Positions 1-11,981 of a stretch of 64,000 nucleotides of DNA are shown piece after piece (positions within the stretch are counted from its first letter, which is position 1; every line of letters starts with the position of its first letter). The notes beneath the pieces were generated by a model, which was given only the letters and a program-made list of their open reading frames with translations, was not told the DNA's origin and did not search any database. The position numbers and the translations under genes were made by a program. Source of the stretch: Symbiodinium natans (lineage: Eukaryota; Sar; Dinophyceae; Suessiales; Symbiodiniaceae); NCBI GenBank assembly GCA_905221605.1, contig CAJNDS010000191.1:367501-431500 (forward strand), given 5' to 3'.

Positions 1-130
1 CTTACTACTAACTAACTAAAAAAAACTACTACTACTACTACGACTGACTAACTAACCCTACTAACTACTACACTACTAACTAACTAAACTACTACTACTA
101 CACGACTAACTACTATAACGACGATGACGA
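1..130. repeat. Degenerate CTA/ACTA microsatellite
   Basis: Irregular runs of CTACTA and AACTAACTA open the window, followed by GAC/GACGA triplets to about 140. Confidence 0.85.
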
Positions 131-187
131 CGAACGACGAAAACTACGCTTTGGGGTACCAGGTCACTAACCCGAATGCGAAATACT

Positions 188-3160
188 GACCGCCCCCCCT
201 CCCCCCCCCCCCCCCCCCACCCCCCAAAAAAAAACAAACCTATTCTAATTATTCAGGCCCCTATGTTGCATTAGTGCAGGCCTGCAAGGGTAGTGTGCAT
301 AAAGGATTTACGCAAAACTAGGGGACCCCGAATAGGCCCCCAAATAATAGGATTCCCTTGTGATAAGGACCCCAACAAGGTACACCCCAAACCCTGAACC
401 CTAAACATCCCAAACCCCCGCATCGAAGCCGGAAGCCATCGGGACCAAACTGTGGCGAGTGGCTTGGGTCTGCGAAACCCCGGGCCTGGCATGCTTGATT
501 TGAATTAGGGATTAGGGATTAGGGTTTCGGGTTTAGGGTTTACGGTTTAGGGACTGTTCAGTAGACGTCTATCTGCGTGGTAAGAACCCTGCGACCAGTT
601 GAAGGAGACATGCTACTTGCAGCCGTCGACTTGAGTTTTAAAAGCTAGAATGTGACGAAGGAGCTTGCTGGATTCTTGTAAAAAAGCTAAACCAATTTAC
701 AAACCTTGCGCCCCTCAGGCAACCCTAACACAGCCTGAAGATCCACGCCACTTTTCCATTTGTGGGAGTTGGGGAGTGGTCTTCTTTTCGATGGCAAGTA
801 CGGGTCTAGACGGTCTAGAGGTTTGAGGGTCTTTAGGTAATACCTAAACCTGGAACCCCTCAACCCTGAACCCTGAACCCTAAACCCTAAACCCTAAATC
901 CCTGAACCCTAAAAAGTCTAGGCACTTGTCCCGGTCCATGAGGAAGCCAGGGTCCAGTTTCAAGTTCTTCTCGCGGTCACCTTGCAAGAAGAACTCCTGG
1001 CCCAGGGCAACCGAGGCTCACATCTGAGATGCCCTGTAGTCCATTCGATCTTTGGTGCACCCAAGATCGTATAAACGCCCAAGAAGAGAAATATAGGGGC
1101 CTTAATGATTAGAATAGGGTTTGAGGGGTATAGTCTTCCCCAAACAGCGTGTCAACACAGGGGGGTTCTAACGTCAAGGGTGAGAGGGGCTCAGGTCGAT
1201 GTCACATCCCGGCGCGCCCGGCCGCCCTCGGAAACTGTCGCCGCTTTTTGACTCTGCGCTCGAGAAAAGCGCGGCTGTCGTCACTTCTAGACGACTGGGC
1301 TTGCGAAATGCTTCCGGGGGTGTGGGCTCGCGAAATGCGAAACTGTCAGTGCTTTTGGACCGCGGGGCTTGCAGTGACATGCCAATCATACATATATACA
1401 TAAATGTATAGATACATACATACATACATACATACGTACATACATACATATCTCTTGGAAAGCATTCGGAATCTGCAGTCTGCAGGAATTGCAAGGATGA
1501 ACGAATGATGATGCACCGCTTGGCTCAGCCTCACAAGTCTCTCATTCCAGTCGAGATTTTTTTTGCAGTTCGATTATGTCACAACCCTTCTCGGCTTGTT
1601 CGTCTCTTGGCGTCCCAACAGATTCAACAGATATCAAGCGACATCAGAGCCTTTTTTGTTAGGCAACCACTCGGGAAAGCAGGTTGCCGCCCTGCTGTTG
1701 AAACAATGCAGTGCATCTCTTTTACAGCTCTTAAATACAGAGTTTTCACACACAGACACATGCCCACACCCACCCACTCATGCCCACCCACCCACCCACC
1801 CACCCACCCGCGCATGCAAGTAAAAGTACACGGTGGATCCGGCGCTTTCTGCGGCTTTGATGCTTGGGCTGGCCATGGCTTGGGTGCTTGTGCTTCGGGA
1901 GTCAGCTCTAGGTTCTCAGCTAGGGCCTGGGTTTATGATGAGGCTCAATTCTAGGGCTTTCCTGTGGCTAACGCACTGCTCTCGTCAGGTTCCACACAGT
2001 TCCATGGCAACCACTGTGCGCTTGCGAAGCGACGTGCAATCCAAACGCCTCAGAAAAACCCTTGTGTCGCACCTGCCCTGCAAACCAGGAAGCCAGCCAC
2101 TCTTTACAGCAAACCCAAAAGCCCGAAACCCTATGGCCCTCTGGTGAGTTTACGAAGAATCAGGGACCCTTAATGTAGACCCCCAAATAGTAGGATTCCC
2201 TCATAACAAGCAACAATGTACCCCAGAAAATCGCCCAAACCCCGAGTTTTGACTTCCAGCAGAGACCTCCTCGAGCCGCTGTACCCAACGTAGGTGTCCA
2301 GGCCAGTCCAGCGCCAAGTGGCCAATGTCTGCGCACTTGAGCGCAAACTTGAGCACCTCTCAGGGGTGAAAAACCCCCTTCAGCTCGCATGAAGCTATTT
2401 CTTCAACGGACCTAAAGGGTTACATACTTTGTGTGGTGGTGAAGATTTTGTATAGGAGAGGGGCACTCTCTGCCACGTATTAGACCTGCATCCTTGTTGC
2501 TTCTATGCAAAACAATGTTGGTGAAGTAAGTGGAAGGATTGCAGTCCCTTCTAGTCGCTAGCTTTATGGGATTTACGGGGCCTTGATCCAATCAACACCA
2601 AGACCTCTACACGTCGGATCTCTAAGCCCAGGGTGAAGAATACACTGGACAAACATTGGCATCGAACCAACTGGACAACTCTGTAATAAGTACTGTGGTC
2701 CCTGCAGCACCATTGAGGCTTCCTCAGCCGTGGAAGGTGAGAAGCCATCAGCACCAAACGCCTTCCCGCGGACCGAGACTAGGGAAACTATGTGCATCAC
2801 GCGGCTTTTCCAGCCAGACTATGTAGCGGGGGATGCGCAACTTGATAGTCAGGTATTCCATGCCTTCCGGTCCCACAGCATGCCAGCATGATACCGACTG
2901 TATCTTGCGGTTTCTGTCCGACGAGAAACATTGGTCACGCTCTGAATCAGCACGTTGATTGCAACTGGGAAGCAACAGCCCTGACTAACTTAACGGCCCA
3001 ACGGTCCACCCTGCTTCTCCCTCCCGGTTCAGGATCTAAAGAGCAGCAGACTACAGACTGGCCTGGGCTGTCTGTATGAAGTTGGCCAGGAGTTCGTTAT
3101 TCAAAGCCTGGGCCAGACATCCTACACGCACAGCATACAGGGCGCATTTGGGCGCTGTTA
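188..3160. other. Non-coding stretch, no gene recognised
   Basis: It holds a C-rich run (about 185-225), telomere-like tracts (510-550, 865-915), a TACA microsatellite (1410-1450), a CCCA run (1785-1810) and copies of short dispersed repeats near 300-390, 1088-1140 and 2160-2240. Open frames here look spurious. Confidence 0.6.
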
Positions 3161-3324
3161 TAACATATATATATATATAAATGAATAACTATATACATAT
3201 ATATATATATCATATAAAACATATATATATATATATATATATGGTCACCCCCCCCCCCCCCCCTCGACAGACCCGGGAAGTATATTTCCGGTCTGTTCAG
3301 GAAGGGGGGGGAAAAGCACCACTC

Positions 3325-4080
3325 CAAAATTCCTCGAGTTTCCAAAAATCCAAAAACCCAAAAACTCCAACCCAGGGTTCCGCTTTTTGGAAACTCGAGC
3401 GGGAGCCTCAAAATCCTAAAACCAAGCAAATTCCTCGAGTTTCCAAAATTCCAGAAAAATCCACCCCAAGGTTTGGATTTTTGGAAACTCGAGCGGGAGC
3501 CTCAAAATCCAAAAATCGAGCAAATTCTTCGAGTTTCCAAAATTCCAAAAATCCAAAAAAATCCACCTCAAGGTTTGGATTTTTGGAAACTCGAGCGGGA
3601 GCCTCAAAATCCAAAAATCGAGCAAATTCCTCGAGTTTCCAAAATTCCAAAAATCCAAAAAAACCCACCCCAAGGTTTGGATTTTTGGAAACTCGAGCGG
3701 GAGCCTCAAAATCCAAAAAACGAGCAAATTCCTCGAATTTCCAAAATTCCCAACCTTGGGGTGGATTTTTTTGGATTTTTGGAATTTTGGAAACTCGAGG
3801 AATTTGCTCGATTTTTGGATTTTGAGGAAATTCCTCGAGTTTCCAAAAAGTTCCAAAAACTCCAACCCAAGTTTCGGATTTTTGGAAACTCGAGCGGGAG
3901 CCTCAAAATCCAAAAATCGAGCAAATTCCTCGAGTTTCCAAAACTCCAAACCTTCGGGTGGGTTTTTTTGGATTTTTGGAATTTTGGAAACTCGAGGAAT
4001 TTGCTCGATTTCTGGATTTTGAGGCTCCCGCTCGAGTTTCCAAAAATCCAAACCTTTGGGGTGGATGTTTGGATGTTTGG
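3325..4080. repeat. Hairpin-rich tandem array centred on CTCGAG
   Basis: Units of about 97-101 bp repeat from 3325 to about 3750. Each pairs CTCGAGTTTCCAAAAATCC with its reverse complement GGATTTTTGGAAACTCGAG and carries the linker CGGGAGCCTCAAAATCC. From about 3750 to 4080 the units run in reverse, making a large inverted array. Frames across it translate to repeated FWKLE/NPKT motifs and are not genes. Confidence 0.9.
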
Positions 4081-4099
4081 ATTTTTGGTTTTTTAGAAA

Positions 4100-5290
4100 C
4101 TGGATTTTTGATAAGAGTTTTTCAGGCGTTCTTATATGATTCCTTATTATGTTTTAGGCTGCCTATGAAATTTTATAATACTCCTGTTCACTTTAATGGG
4201 AGTCCTTATGTAATTAATAAGACTTCAATGGGATTCCTGTATTTGTTTAATGGGGTTCGTATTAGATTTTAAAGGATGCCTATTAAAGGACTTTATTGGG
4301 TTTAATATTGATTCCTATTCATTGTAATCAAATGCCAAATAATTGGAATACGATTCTGAGTAATTGTAATAGCATTCTTCTTCCTAGTTAGTTTTAATAA
4401 AAGTCTTAGAATTTCAATAAGCTTCATAACAAATTTTATACATATTCCTATTAATTTCAATAGGCTTCTTATGAACTTTCATAAGATGTCTTACAATTTC
4501 TAATTGGGTTCCTTTTGCTTTGACAAGCTTCCTATTCATTTAAAAAGGCTTCTGATTAATTGGAATAGGCTTCGTATTCATTTTAACAGGGTTTCTCATT
4601 CATGTTGACAGGATTCCTAATAATGTTCATAGGATTCCTACTAGATTCCACAGTGCTCCGATTATGTTTTTAAATCCTGTTCCCTATTCATTTCAATTGG
4701 ACTCGAAGTAATGTTATTGTAACTCTTATTATTTGTTTTATTGGCAATCCTATTAATTAAATGTTTTAATAGGGTTCATTATAATTCTAACAGTACGACT
4801 CTTATTGTTTTAAGTTTTGAAGGGTCCACATTACTTTTTTATGGAATTTTATTGGCTCCTCTTAATCCTTTAATAGGATTCATCTTCATGTTAAACGGAT
4901 TCCTGTTACTCTTAAAAAGAATTCATAGATTCTTTTGTAGGGTTCCTATTAATTTTAATAGCATCCCTATGAATTCAAAAGGGTTCCTATTCATTTGAAT
5001 GGCCTATGGTTCCTCTGAATTTAGGACGCCAAGAAATTTTAATAGGAGCTTCTACGTATTTCAACCAGGTTCTTATTAATTGTACTAGGATTCTTACTAA
5101 GTTTTCAAAAAAAGACTCGTCTTAATTTCAATATAGGGTTCTCATTCATTTTAATGGGGTTCCTACTGATTTAAATAGGCTTCCTATTGAACTCATACGA
5201 AGACTATGAATCCAAATAAACTTAATAGGAACCCAAGTAAAACTAAGAGCAATCTTATTAACATTAATAGCAATCCTCGATGTCGAGCAA
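4100..5290. repeat. AT-rich 21-bp satellite
   Basis: Degenerate monomers of about 21 bp close to TTCCTATTAATTTTAATAGG follow one another. Each is itself a dyad (CCTATT...AATAGG). Base composition is far more AT-rich than the flanks. The 85-residue frame at 4741-4998 is this repeat read as seven-residue periods. Confidence 0.85.
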
Positions 5291-5519
5291 ATTGTTCAGG
5301 TCCTTACAGCATGCGTCCTTCTCACATCTGTCTGCATCTTTCATTGCGAACACAAAACCGTACTAATCGAAAAAAATATCTCTATTGTGTGTTAACGTGT
5401 TTGGCTACTGTGTGCAGCTATGCTGTCCGTCGCGCCCTCAGCCCTTTTTTTGCTTCCGGGGTCTGTCGAGGGGGGGGGGGGGGGTGTGAGCATATATATA
5501 TATATATGTATCATGCTCG

Positions 5520-8200
5520 CTGCTCAGCCCGTGGATGTTCCTCCAGGCAGTCATGGTCACAGCCTGTCTGTGGAACATGTCGAACGTGTGCCACTTGGTG
5601 CAAAACAGGAGCGCATGCAGTGCATGATGCGTGGGTTGCATGTAAAGTACGTAGTATGCACATGGCTACACTGCACGGATATACGGAACGTACTTAGCGC
5701 ACGGAATGTAGGGAAAGTGTGGAATGTATGTAATCTGGGCTTGTCATACGTGTCACGTATGTAAGCGCAAGCACATACGTAAGTTGGTCGCACGAATTCT
5801 GTATACCTGCAAGCATGCGGCAGCATGCGTTCACATTGGCAAGCGTTCGTGCAATCGTGTTTTCACGCATTCGCGCGTTTGTGCCTTTGCCGCCGCCGCC
5901 GCCGCTGCTGCCACTGCTGCTTCTGCTGGTGTTAAGTTGTCGTTGTTGTGGTTGTTGTGTTGTGGTGTGCAGCAGGCAAGCTTGCTCGGGTCACTGATTT
6001 AGAGGTGCCAGGTGAACAGCACTGGAACAGCGCAAGCCCAAGAAACTTTGACCTGATGTGACTGAGGTGAGAGCCATGTCTGTCGCCAGGACCATCTCGA
6101 CAACGACCGACCTCACGCAAAAGCAGATCTGCCCCCAAGCTCAGAACGCCTTGCGAGCCTCTCTTGTTGACACGTTCATGTTCCTGTGCCGACACCTTTC
6201 TCATCAAGGATGCTTTGGCTGCCCTTCAAGCCACCTAAACCTGCACTTTGTTGCTGTCCTTCAAGCACCTAAAGCTGCACTTTGGATGCTCGTGTCCCCC
6301 GTCCTCTGAGCCCGCAAAATCCCACACCTAAACCTCCTGGATGCTTATCCCAGATCTCCTCATCTTCCAAACCCTAACCTCCATTAAGCTCCCCTTACCA
6401 AAATTCAAAGCCATGCGAAAGCTCGAACCAACACCGTCACTGGCCTGAGGTTTTGGAATTGGTCGCTGCCCATGCCGTCCAGAAAGTTCATTTCCTTAAC
6501 ATTCACTTTACATTTGAGGGAATGTGTTCGGGGACGCATTGAGTCTGCGCCGTTTGTAAAAGTGCTGTGATGCTTGACCCGCTTGCAAGTCCTCCCCTTT
6601 ACATCAACATCCAAGCCCCCCAAGACCCTAAACCCTAAACCCAAAACCGATTAGCCCGCCAATGTGATATACCACTTCGGGCAGTGTTCGACCTCCGGCC
6701 TTCGAGAGGCCAAAGAATATCCTTTAATAATTGTGCTCCTCCCAAGCCCTCAACCACCCTAAAACCTTTTGCCAGAGGACTCTCTTGCCTCGTGCCTGGC
6801 AAGGCGGACCCATCACAGGCCCGCGAAGGCAGCAACAGCATAAACCCTAAAGCCTAAGCCTAAACCTTCCCTAATCCCTAAACCCTAAACCCTAAATCCT
6901 AAACCCTAAACCCCATGAGTCCTCAGCCCATGCCGTGAGTCTTGAGCCCCTTTGCCGCCAAGGGGGCTGGCTTCATGAGTACGCGGAAAGCGGCTGCAAC
7001 GTGATGCTGCTCGTTGACACTCCTGCACGCGCATGTGCTCAACACGCCTCAGACACCCCCGCCATTCTCTTAGAGATGCTGTGTCAGCCGATGGCTGCAA
7101 CTCTCTCCAACACGCTGCAGCCTACGAGGCATCAGCTATGGGGAGAGAGATGCTGAGCACATCACGCTGCATCGAAAACGAAATGAAAAGTGTTCAAAGC
7201 TTTCACGTTGTTGGTGGATCGAAGGGCAGAGGGCCTTTTGAGTAGAACGGATGTTTTGGGGTGATTCTTGCTAGCATTGTAACACACCTGGGTCCAAACC
7301 CCAAAACCTTACTTGGCCATTTATGTAGGCTGGCGTGAAGCGTCGCTTGAACTTCGGGCAACTCTGGCTTGGGACAGGGCTTGGGGGTTTCGGTTTAAGG
7401 CTTAGAGCCAGGCACCTTGCAGGGCGCTGACGGAGGAAAACTTGCCACAATGTTAGCAGAGACAGAGAATGTGTGAGTGAGGGAGCCAGCCTCTACAGAC
7501 CCAACATTTCTTTAACATAACCATCACAGTCACAAGGAACTTAGAAGTACAGTTGCAGAGACATCCAACTGAGGTGCGGCGCTGCGATGCAAAGCTAGCA
7601 ACTATAGCAAAACTGAACAAGACGTAATTTGACATGAATCCGAGTGGATGACTGAACCTCGATCTTGGGGCGTACAAAGCAACGGCTGATATGTTGATAG
7701 CATAGCAGCATTCTTGTCATATGATCAACCGAGTAGAATGTCGAAAAGCCGCAGCGGATTCGGAAAGCAGACATCTCCAAGGTGGCACTACCCATACTGC
7801 GCACTGCTGGGTGTGGAGTGCTGCTGAAGGTGAAGGAGCACTTGTGCCCATGTTGCGAAATCAAGTACACGTGATGGTCGGTACCCCGGCACATGCTAAG
7901 CGAGGCCTGAAGTATTCGGCTGCCCTCAGCTTGAGCCAAGGGTTTTGGGGCTAGGGGTGGGAAAGATGCAAATCGCACTTCTCCTGAAAAATCAGCCCAA
8001 ACCCAATACAACACCAAGTCGGGAAGTACTTCTAAGCACTGTGAAGAAGTTCCGCCCGGAGAAGCCTCGCCTATTGTTGTACGTCACCGATCTCTCTGTC
8101 AACCTTCGTCGGCCAACAAGCATATTCAGGGAGGGTGGAGGCGGAGGGTGGTACAACCAACACTCCGTTCCTGGGCCGGCTGTGACACGTGACATTTCGG
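5520..8200. other. Non-coding stretch, no gene recognised
   Basis: It contains a GCC/GCT triplet run (5886-5935), TTG/TGG triplets (5940-5970), telomere-like tracts (6625-6645, 6840-6915) and a short direct duplication around CACCTAAA-CTGCACTTTG (6230-6290). Nothing convincing is coding. Confidence 0.5.
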
Positions 8201-8801
8201 GTAGGGCACTGTAGGGACCAGCTCGCGTCAACATGCTGAGAGGTCTAGGCTTCAACACCTCGCGTGCATCCGAAAGACGTCTTGTTGTGGAAATCGTTTG
8301 TGACCCCTTCGTGCTCGAAGTCGTGCATGAGGGCTGCGAGTATGCCTTATGCAAGCTGCCACAAAAAGATCGGCTTGGCCTTCCTAACCTCAACAATAGA
8401 CCTGGCAGCCTTGCTTTCGCCACCTGAGCCACAAAGGGGCCAGAGCTGGACAGCTCGTGGCCAAGCAACGGTGCCAACACAGCTGGAAGCATCAATCCTC
8501 ACGGCCATGTTCTAAGCCCAGGGCCAGCCAACTGAATGAATGGCACCCGCATGTCCTCCTCGTTGAAGCATTCTCATTAAGATTCGCTTGCAACTTGTTG
8601 AGCCTGCTCTCCACGTTTGGTAGCTGTCGGACAAAATGGTGACAAGGTGCATTTCTGTAATCGCTGCTCCCAAGCCTTGGTAAAGCTTCGAGCGTGCATC
8701 CCCTCATGTGGCAACCCGCTCCTGAACCTTGTGCGCCGCTTGACTGCACTTCGTGGCGACCCCGCCATGAACGAGGAGGGCATACATGAAGTGCACCACT
8801 G

Positions 8802-9035
8802 ATGCGGCATGCGCCTGGCTACAAGTGCAAGGAAGCAGAAACTACACATGCTGAATGCAAGATCGTCTCACTGGGTGTTGTTAGAAACCCGAGGGGAAGG
8901 AAGAATAACGAAGAGTTCATCTTCGGATTGGTATCCTCCGCTGCCATTGCCGCGAGACAGGGAGAATACAGTATTTTGTCGGACCCCCAAGACGTTGCAA
9001 AGCTGCTTTGGAGGAAGGGGCGAGGAAAGCTCTGA
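8802..9035 (+). CDS. Possible plus-strand coding segment, unknown
   Basis: A 77-codon open frame ends GRKNNEEFIFGLVSSAAIAA then RQGEYSILSDPQDVAKLLWR. Neighbouring plus frames at 8233-8427 and 8617-8802 are also open and moderately protein-like, so a split gene may lie at 8.2-9.05 kb. No family or splice structure was worked out. Confidence 0.2.
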   Translation: MRHAPGYKCKEAETTHAECKIVSLGVVRNPRGRKNNEEFIFGLVSSAAIAARQGEYSILSDPQDVAKLLWRKGRGKL

Positions 9036-9085
9036 GGAAGGCCAACTGTTCAGTTGACCAGTGATTCATGAGGAGATATCTAAAT

Positions 9086-9127
9086 CTAAACCCTAAACCC
9101 TAAACCCTAAACCCTAAACCCTAAACC
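9086..9127. repeat. Interstitial telomere-like tract (CCCTAAA)n
   Basis: Six near-perfect CCCTAAA units. The same motif recurs throughout the window in both orientations. Confidence 0.95.
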
Positions 9128-10681
9128 CCATCACAATAGAGCTCGCAACGTGACTAGCGGCTTTCAAGACTCATCACGACTAGACAAGCATCGTTCAGAC
9201 AAAGAGTCGCAGGCCTTCGAACCTCAACCCGAAGCGTCTCAGGAAGACCCGAATTTTCCGGAACCAACCCCCAACCTTCTACTCTCTGACAACCTCGAGG
9301 CAGTGCGCAATTGCGACTGGATTCCTCGTAACGTGGCGCAGCCAAGTTGCGGAGTTGTGATAGCGGTTACTCTGTGGGTAACCATTCTCCACCTCGATGA
9401 GGAAACGCTTAAGCTTCGTCTCGTCTAGACCTGGGCAGCTGAGCTGAAAGAATGGCTGGTTTCCGAGTAATCCCCATGATTGCTCGCTGTAGAGTGCCCT
9501 TGCGGTCAACGGATTTCCGACACGGTTTAGGGTTTAGGGTTTGGAAGCCTCTCGCAAAATTTACAAGGGTCTTTCCAATTTGGGTTCGTGATGGCATTCA
9601 CGCTCGCTTAGGCTTGCCGGTCTGGTTTTGATTTAGAATTTGCCCGGGCCCCCCGAGGAACCGCAACAACCGAAAACCTCCGAACTCAACATGGCACCAT
9701 GTTTTTACGGGTACGTCGCGCAAACAAGATGGATGCAGCTTAGCGTCCGAAAGTCTGGATTAGGCCTAGATGCCGAAAGATGGACAAACTCATCACGTAG
9801 AGCGGCCGGTTCCTGGTATGCAGGAAACACATGCTTCGTTCTGTCGACGAACGAGACCTCGATCTGCTATCTGGTTACATGTACTCAAGGTCACGTGAAC
9901 AACTTCTCAGACGAACCCTGTGCGTCAAATGCACGGTAGTTCTGCGGAAATAGCAGGTCTGTGATGCCCCTAAGCATCTTGGGCTTCACGCCACACTGAT
10001 GCGCACAAACTGCTTACAGTCTTGCCATGTCTTGCCTGACTTGGCCCAGGTGGCCGAATGAAATCTGCTCTAAAAAATGCTAAAAGTGAATCGGGACCAG
10101 CTGTATTTTATCATTTTATGCAAAATTCTTCGATAAGAATACTAATGGGCGATACTATGATATCTGATTGTTTTTCTTAGTATGTCGGTATAAACTTGTG
10201 ATGCGAAAAGACTACGATACTTCATATTTTAGTATTCGAATGTTAGAACTTTATAAGACAAAATGATACACTACTCTCATAGTACAATACTCGAATCTTA
10301 GACCACCTTGGAGGCTTGGAGGTCTCGAGGTCTGGAGACTTAGGGTTGAAGTCTTCCTCCCCCCCCCGACCCCCCGCCATCCGCCCACCCCTCTCACCCA
10401 TGCCAGATGCAGAGGCTTCCCCCCAGACTGGGCCGCTACGGCTACATGTCTTGATGGGCGCAGCACCTTCATTGGCGGCCAAGGCGCTTTGTGAGCTCAC
10501 CCAACGTCAAGGTGTCGGCAGTCCAACTTTGCATGGCAGCCGCCAGGACGGGCTGCAGCAGTCTCATCTTCCCCTTGCGTTGGAGTCCATCTAGGGCAAC
10601 ATGTGCTGCAAGCTTTCTGTGAAATGGTGCAGGTGGGCTCAGGCACATGGCAAGGTTGCTGGCCGCTAGACTCGCGAAGGG

Positions 10682-10963
10682 GTGTCACTGACGATGGCAC
10701 AAGCCACGGAAGTCGAGCTGAACAAACTACATACTGACAACTGCAATGAGCATGGCCGCAGATACTTCGCACAAGCCGAGACAGGAGAGACATGCGACAT
10801 GCCAAGCAGTTCCCCAACACGCGAACCTCCAGCTCCTCGGCTGGATCCTGGGCATGTTAGCAGAGTGAAGGCGTTGGCAGAGGTAAGGCGCAAGCAGCGA
10901 GAAATCCCGTCCACCCTTCCGATCCTCTCGAACCCGAAACCCAAAGCCCTTCGCCACCCTTGA
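10682..10963 (+). CDS. Possible plus-strand coding segment, unknown
   Basis: Open frame with TMAQATEVELNKLHTDNCNE and VSRVKALAEVRRKQREIPS. The ends run into noise. The opposite strand is also partly open. Not recognised. Confidence 0.18.
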   Translation: MSLTMAQATEVELNKLHTDNCNEHGRRYFAQAETGETCDMPSSSPTREPPAPRLDPGHVSRVKALAEVRRKQREIPSTLPILSNPKPKALRHP

Positions 10964-11981
10964 AGCCTGCAGAATGTCTACTGAGTAGCACCAGAGAACC
11001 CCAAAACTACGCAACTCTAGGCAGTGCTGCCGCGGTGCAAGCAGTGGCTCGGTTGGGAGTCGCTTCATTGATGACTGTGCAGATACCGGCTCCTGAAGAG
11101 TCAGACCCCGACTTTTTGGTGGTAGGTGGTGGGTTCACGACAGGCGTTATGTGAGAATGGTGTCGGGAGCGGTGTGCTTAACTCAAGGAGCTGGCAACAA
11201 TCATACGGTACACGCGGGCGGTCCCGCTGATGTTCCTGAACTCCTTGCGCACGTCTGACAGTAGGCTAGCAACACTTGGGGGTGGTGGTCGAAACAAGTT
11301 ATGGTAAGTTTCTTGTGCATATGCGACAGTACGTGGGCTACTGTTTAACTGGCGATGGTGCAACTGCACTGGCAATTCTCCGCAACCTTCTCCTGACAAG
11401 AACAATTCGCTTCTTCGAGCATAAACCCAACGATGCCTTTTTGCTAAAACAGTGTTTTATGATTGCTGATTTCCGTGGCTCGGGAACCCAAAGCCCTAGT
11501 TAACGGCCCCTTGAGAACTGTTTTGCTCAGGGCGCGCCTGTGAGGAAGCGCTTTCCTCCTGCGGTTGACCTCGTGGGGTTTCCGTGGGGGTTTCTCCAGC
11601 GCACAGGGATACTGGTTCCAGTTGTGATCTCGCAACACGAGCTGTGGATGAATTGCTCGAGAGGGAGGACCAGCACTATTCAGGGAAAACCGAGTTTTGC
11701 TCCGATTGCTCAAACGGCCAGATCTCGAAACATCTGCTCCCCCTAGCAAACTGTGAGTCTGGATAGCATCAGGGATGTCGCATGAACCTAACGAGAGTGT
11801 CAGCTGCTTCGTTCTGTTCTCCGCTTCTGCAGCCAAGTGGACATCAAGATGTAACTTGCCTAACCCTCCCTGTGTCTGGGTCGCAGGGGCAGTGGGGGGG
11901 GGGGGGGCAGCCAAGACGAAACAAGGTTCGTTACACATAGCAAAAATTAACACGCACGCCAAAGCCAGATCTACATGCCAC

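Larger units (their letters stand above)
3222..5508. repeat. 2.3-kb segment bounded by an inverted poly-C/AT module
   Basis: The left end reads (AT)n-TGGTCAC-C-run-TCGACAGACC-CGGGAAG (3222-3280). The reverse complement of the right end (5448-5508) reads (AT)n-TGCTCACA-C-run-TCGACAGACC-CCGGAAG. They form terminal inverted repeats of about 55 bp. Inside are the CTCGAG hairpin array and the AT-rich satellite. This may be one foldback element or two inverted copies of a short dispersed module. Confidence 0.6.

Noticed and set aside
3181-4272. Frames of 100-214 residues on both strands with repeated FWKLE and NPKT motifs
   Set aside because: They are the CTCGAG hairpin array and its flanks read in different frames, not genes.
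7992-8495. A 167-residue minus-strand frame
   Set aside because: Basic, serine-rich noise composition and no splice logic.
11444-11962. A 172-residue minus-strand frame just downstream of the GAF exons
   Set aside because: It crosses a poly-C run; part could be a further exon of the gene, but no phosphodiesterase or cyclase motif is visible.
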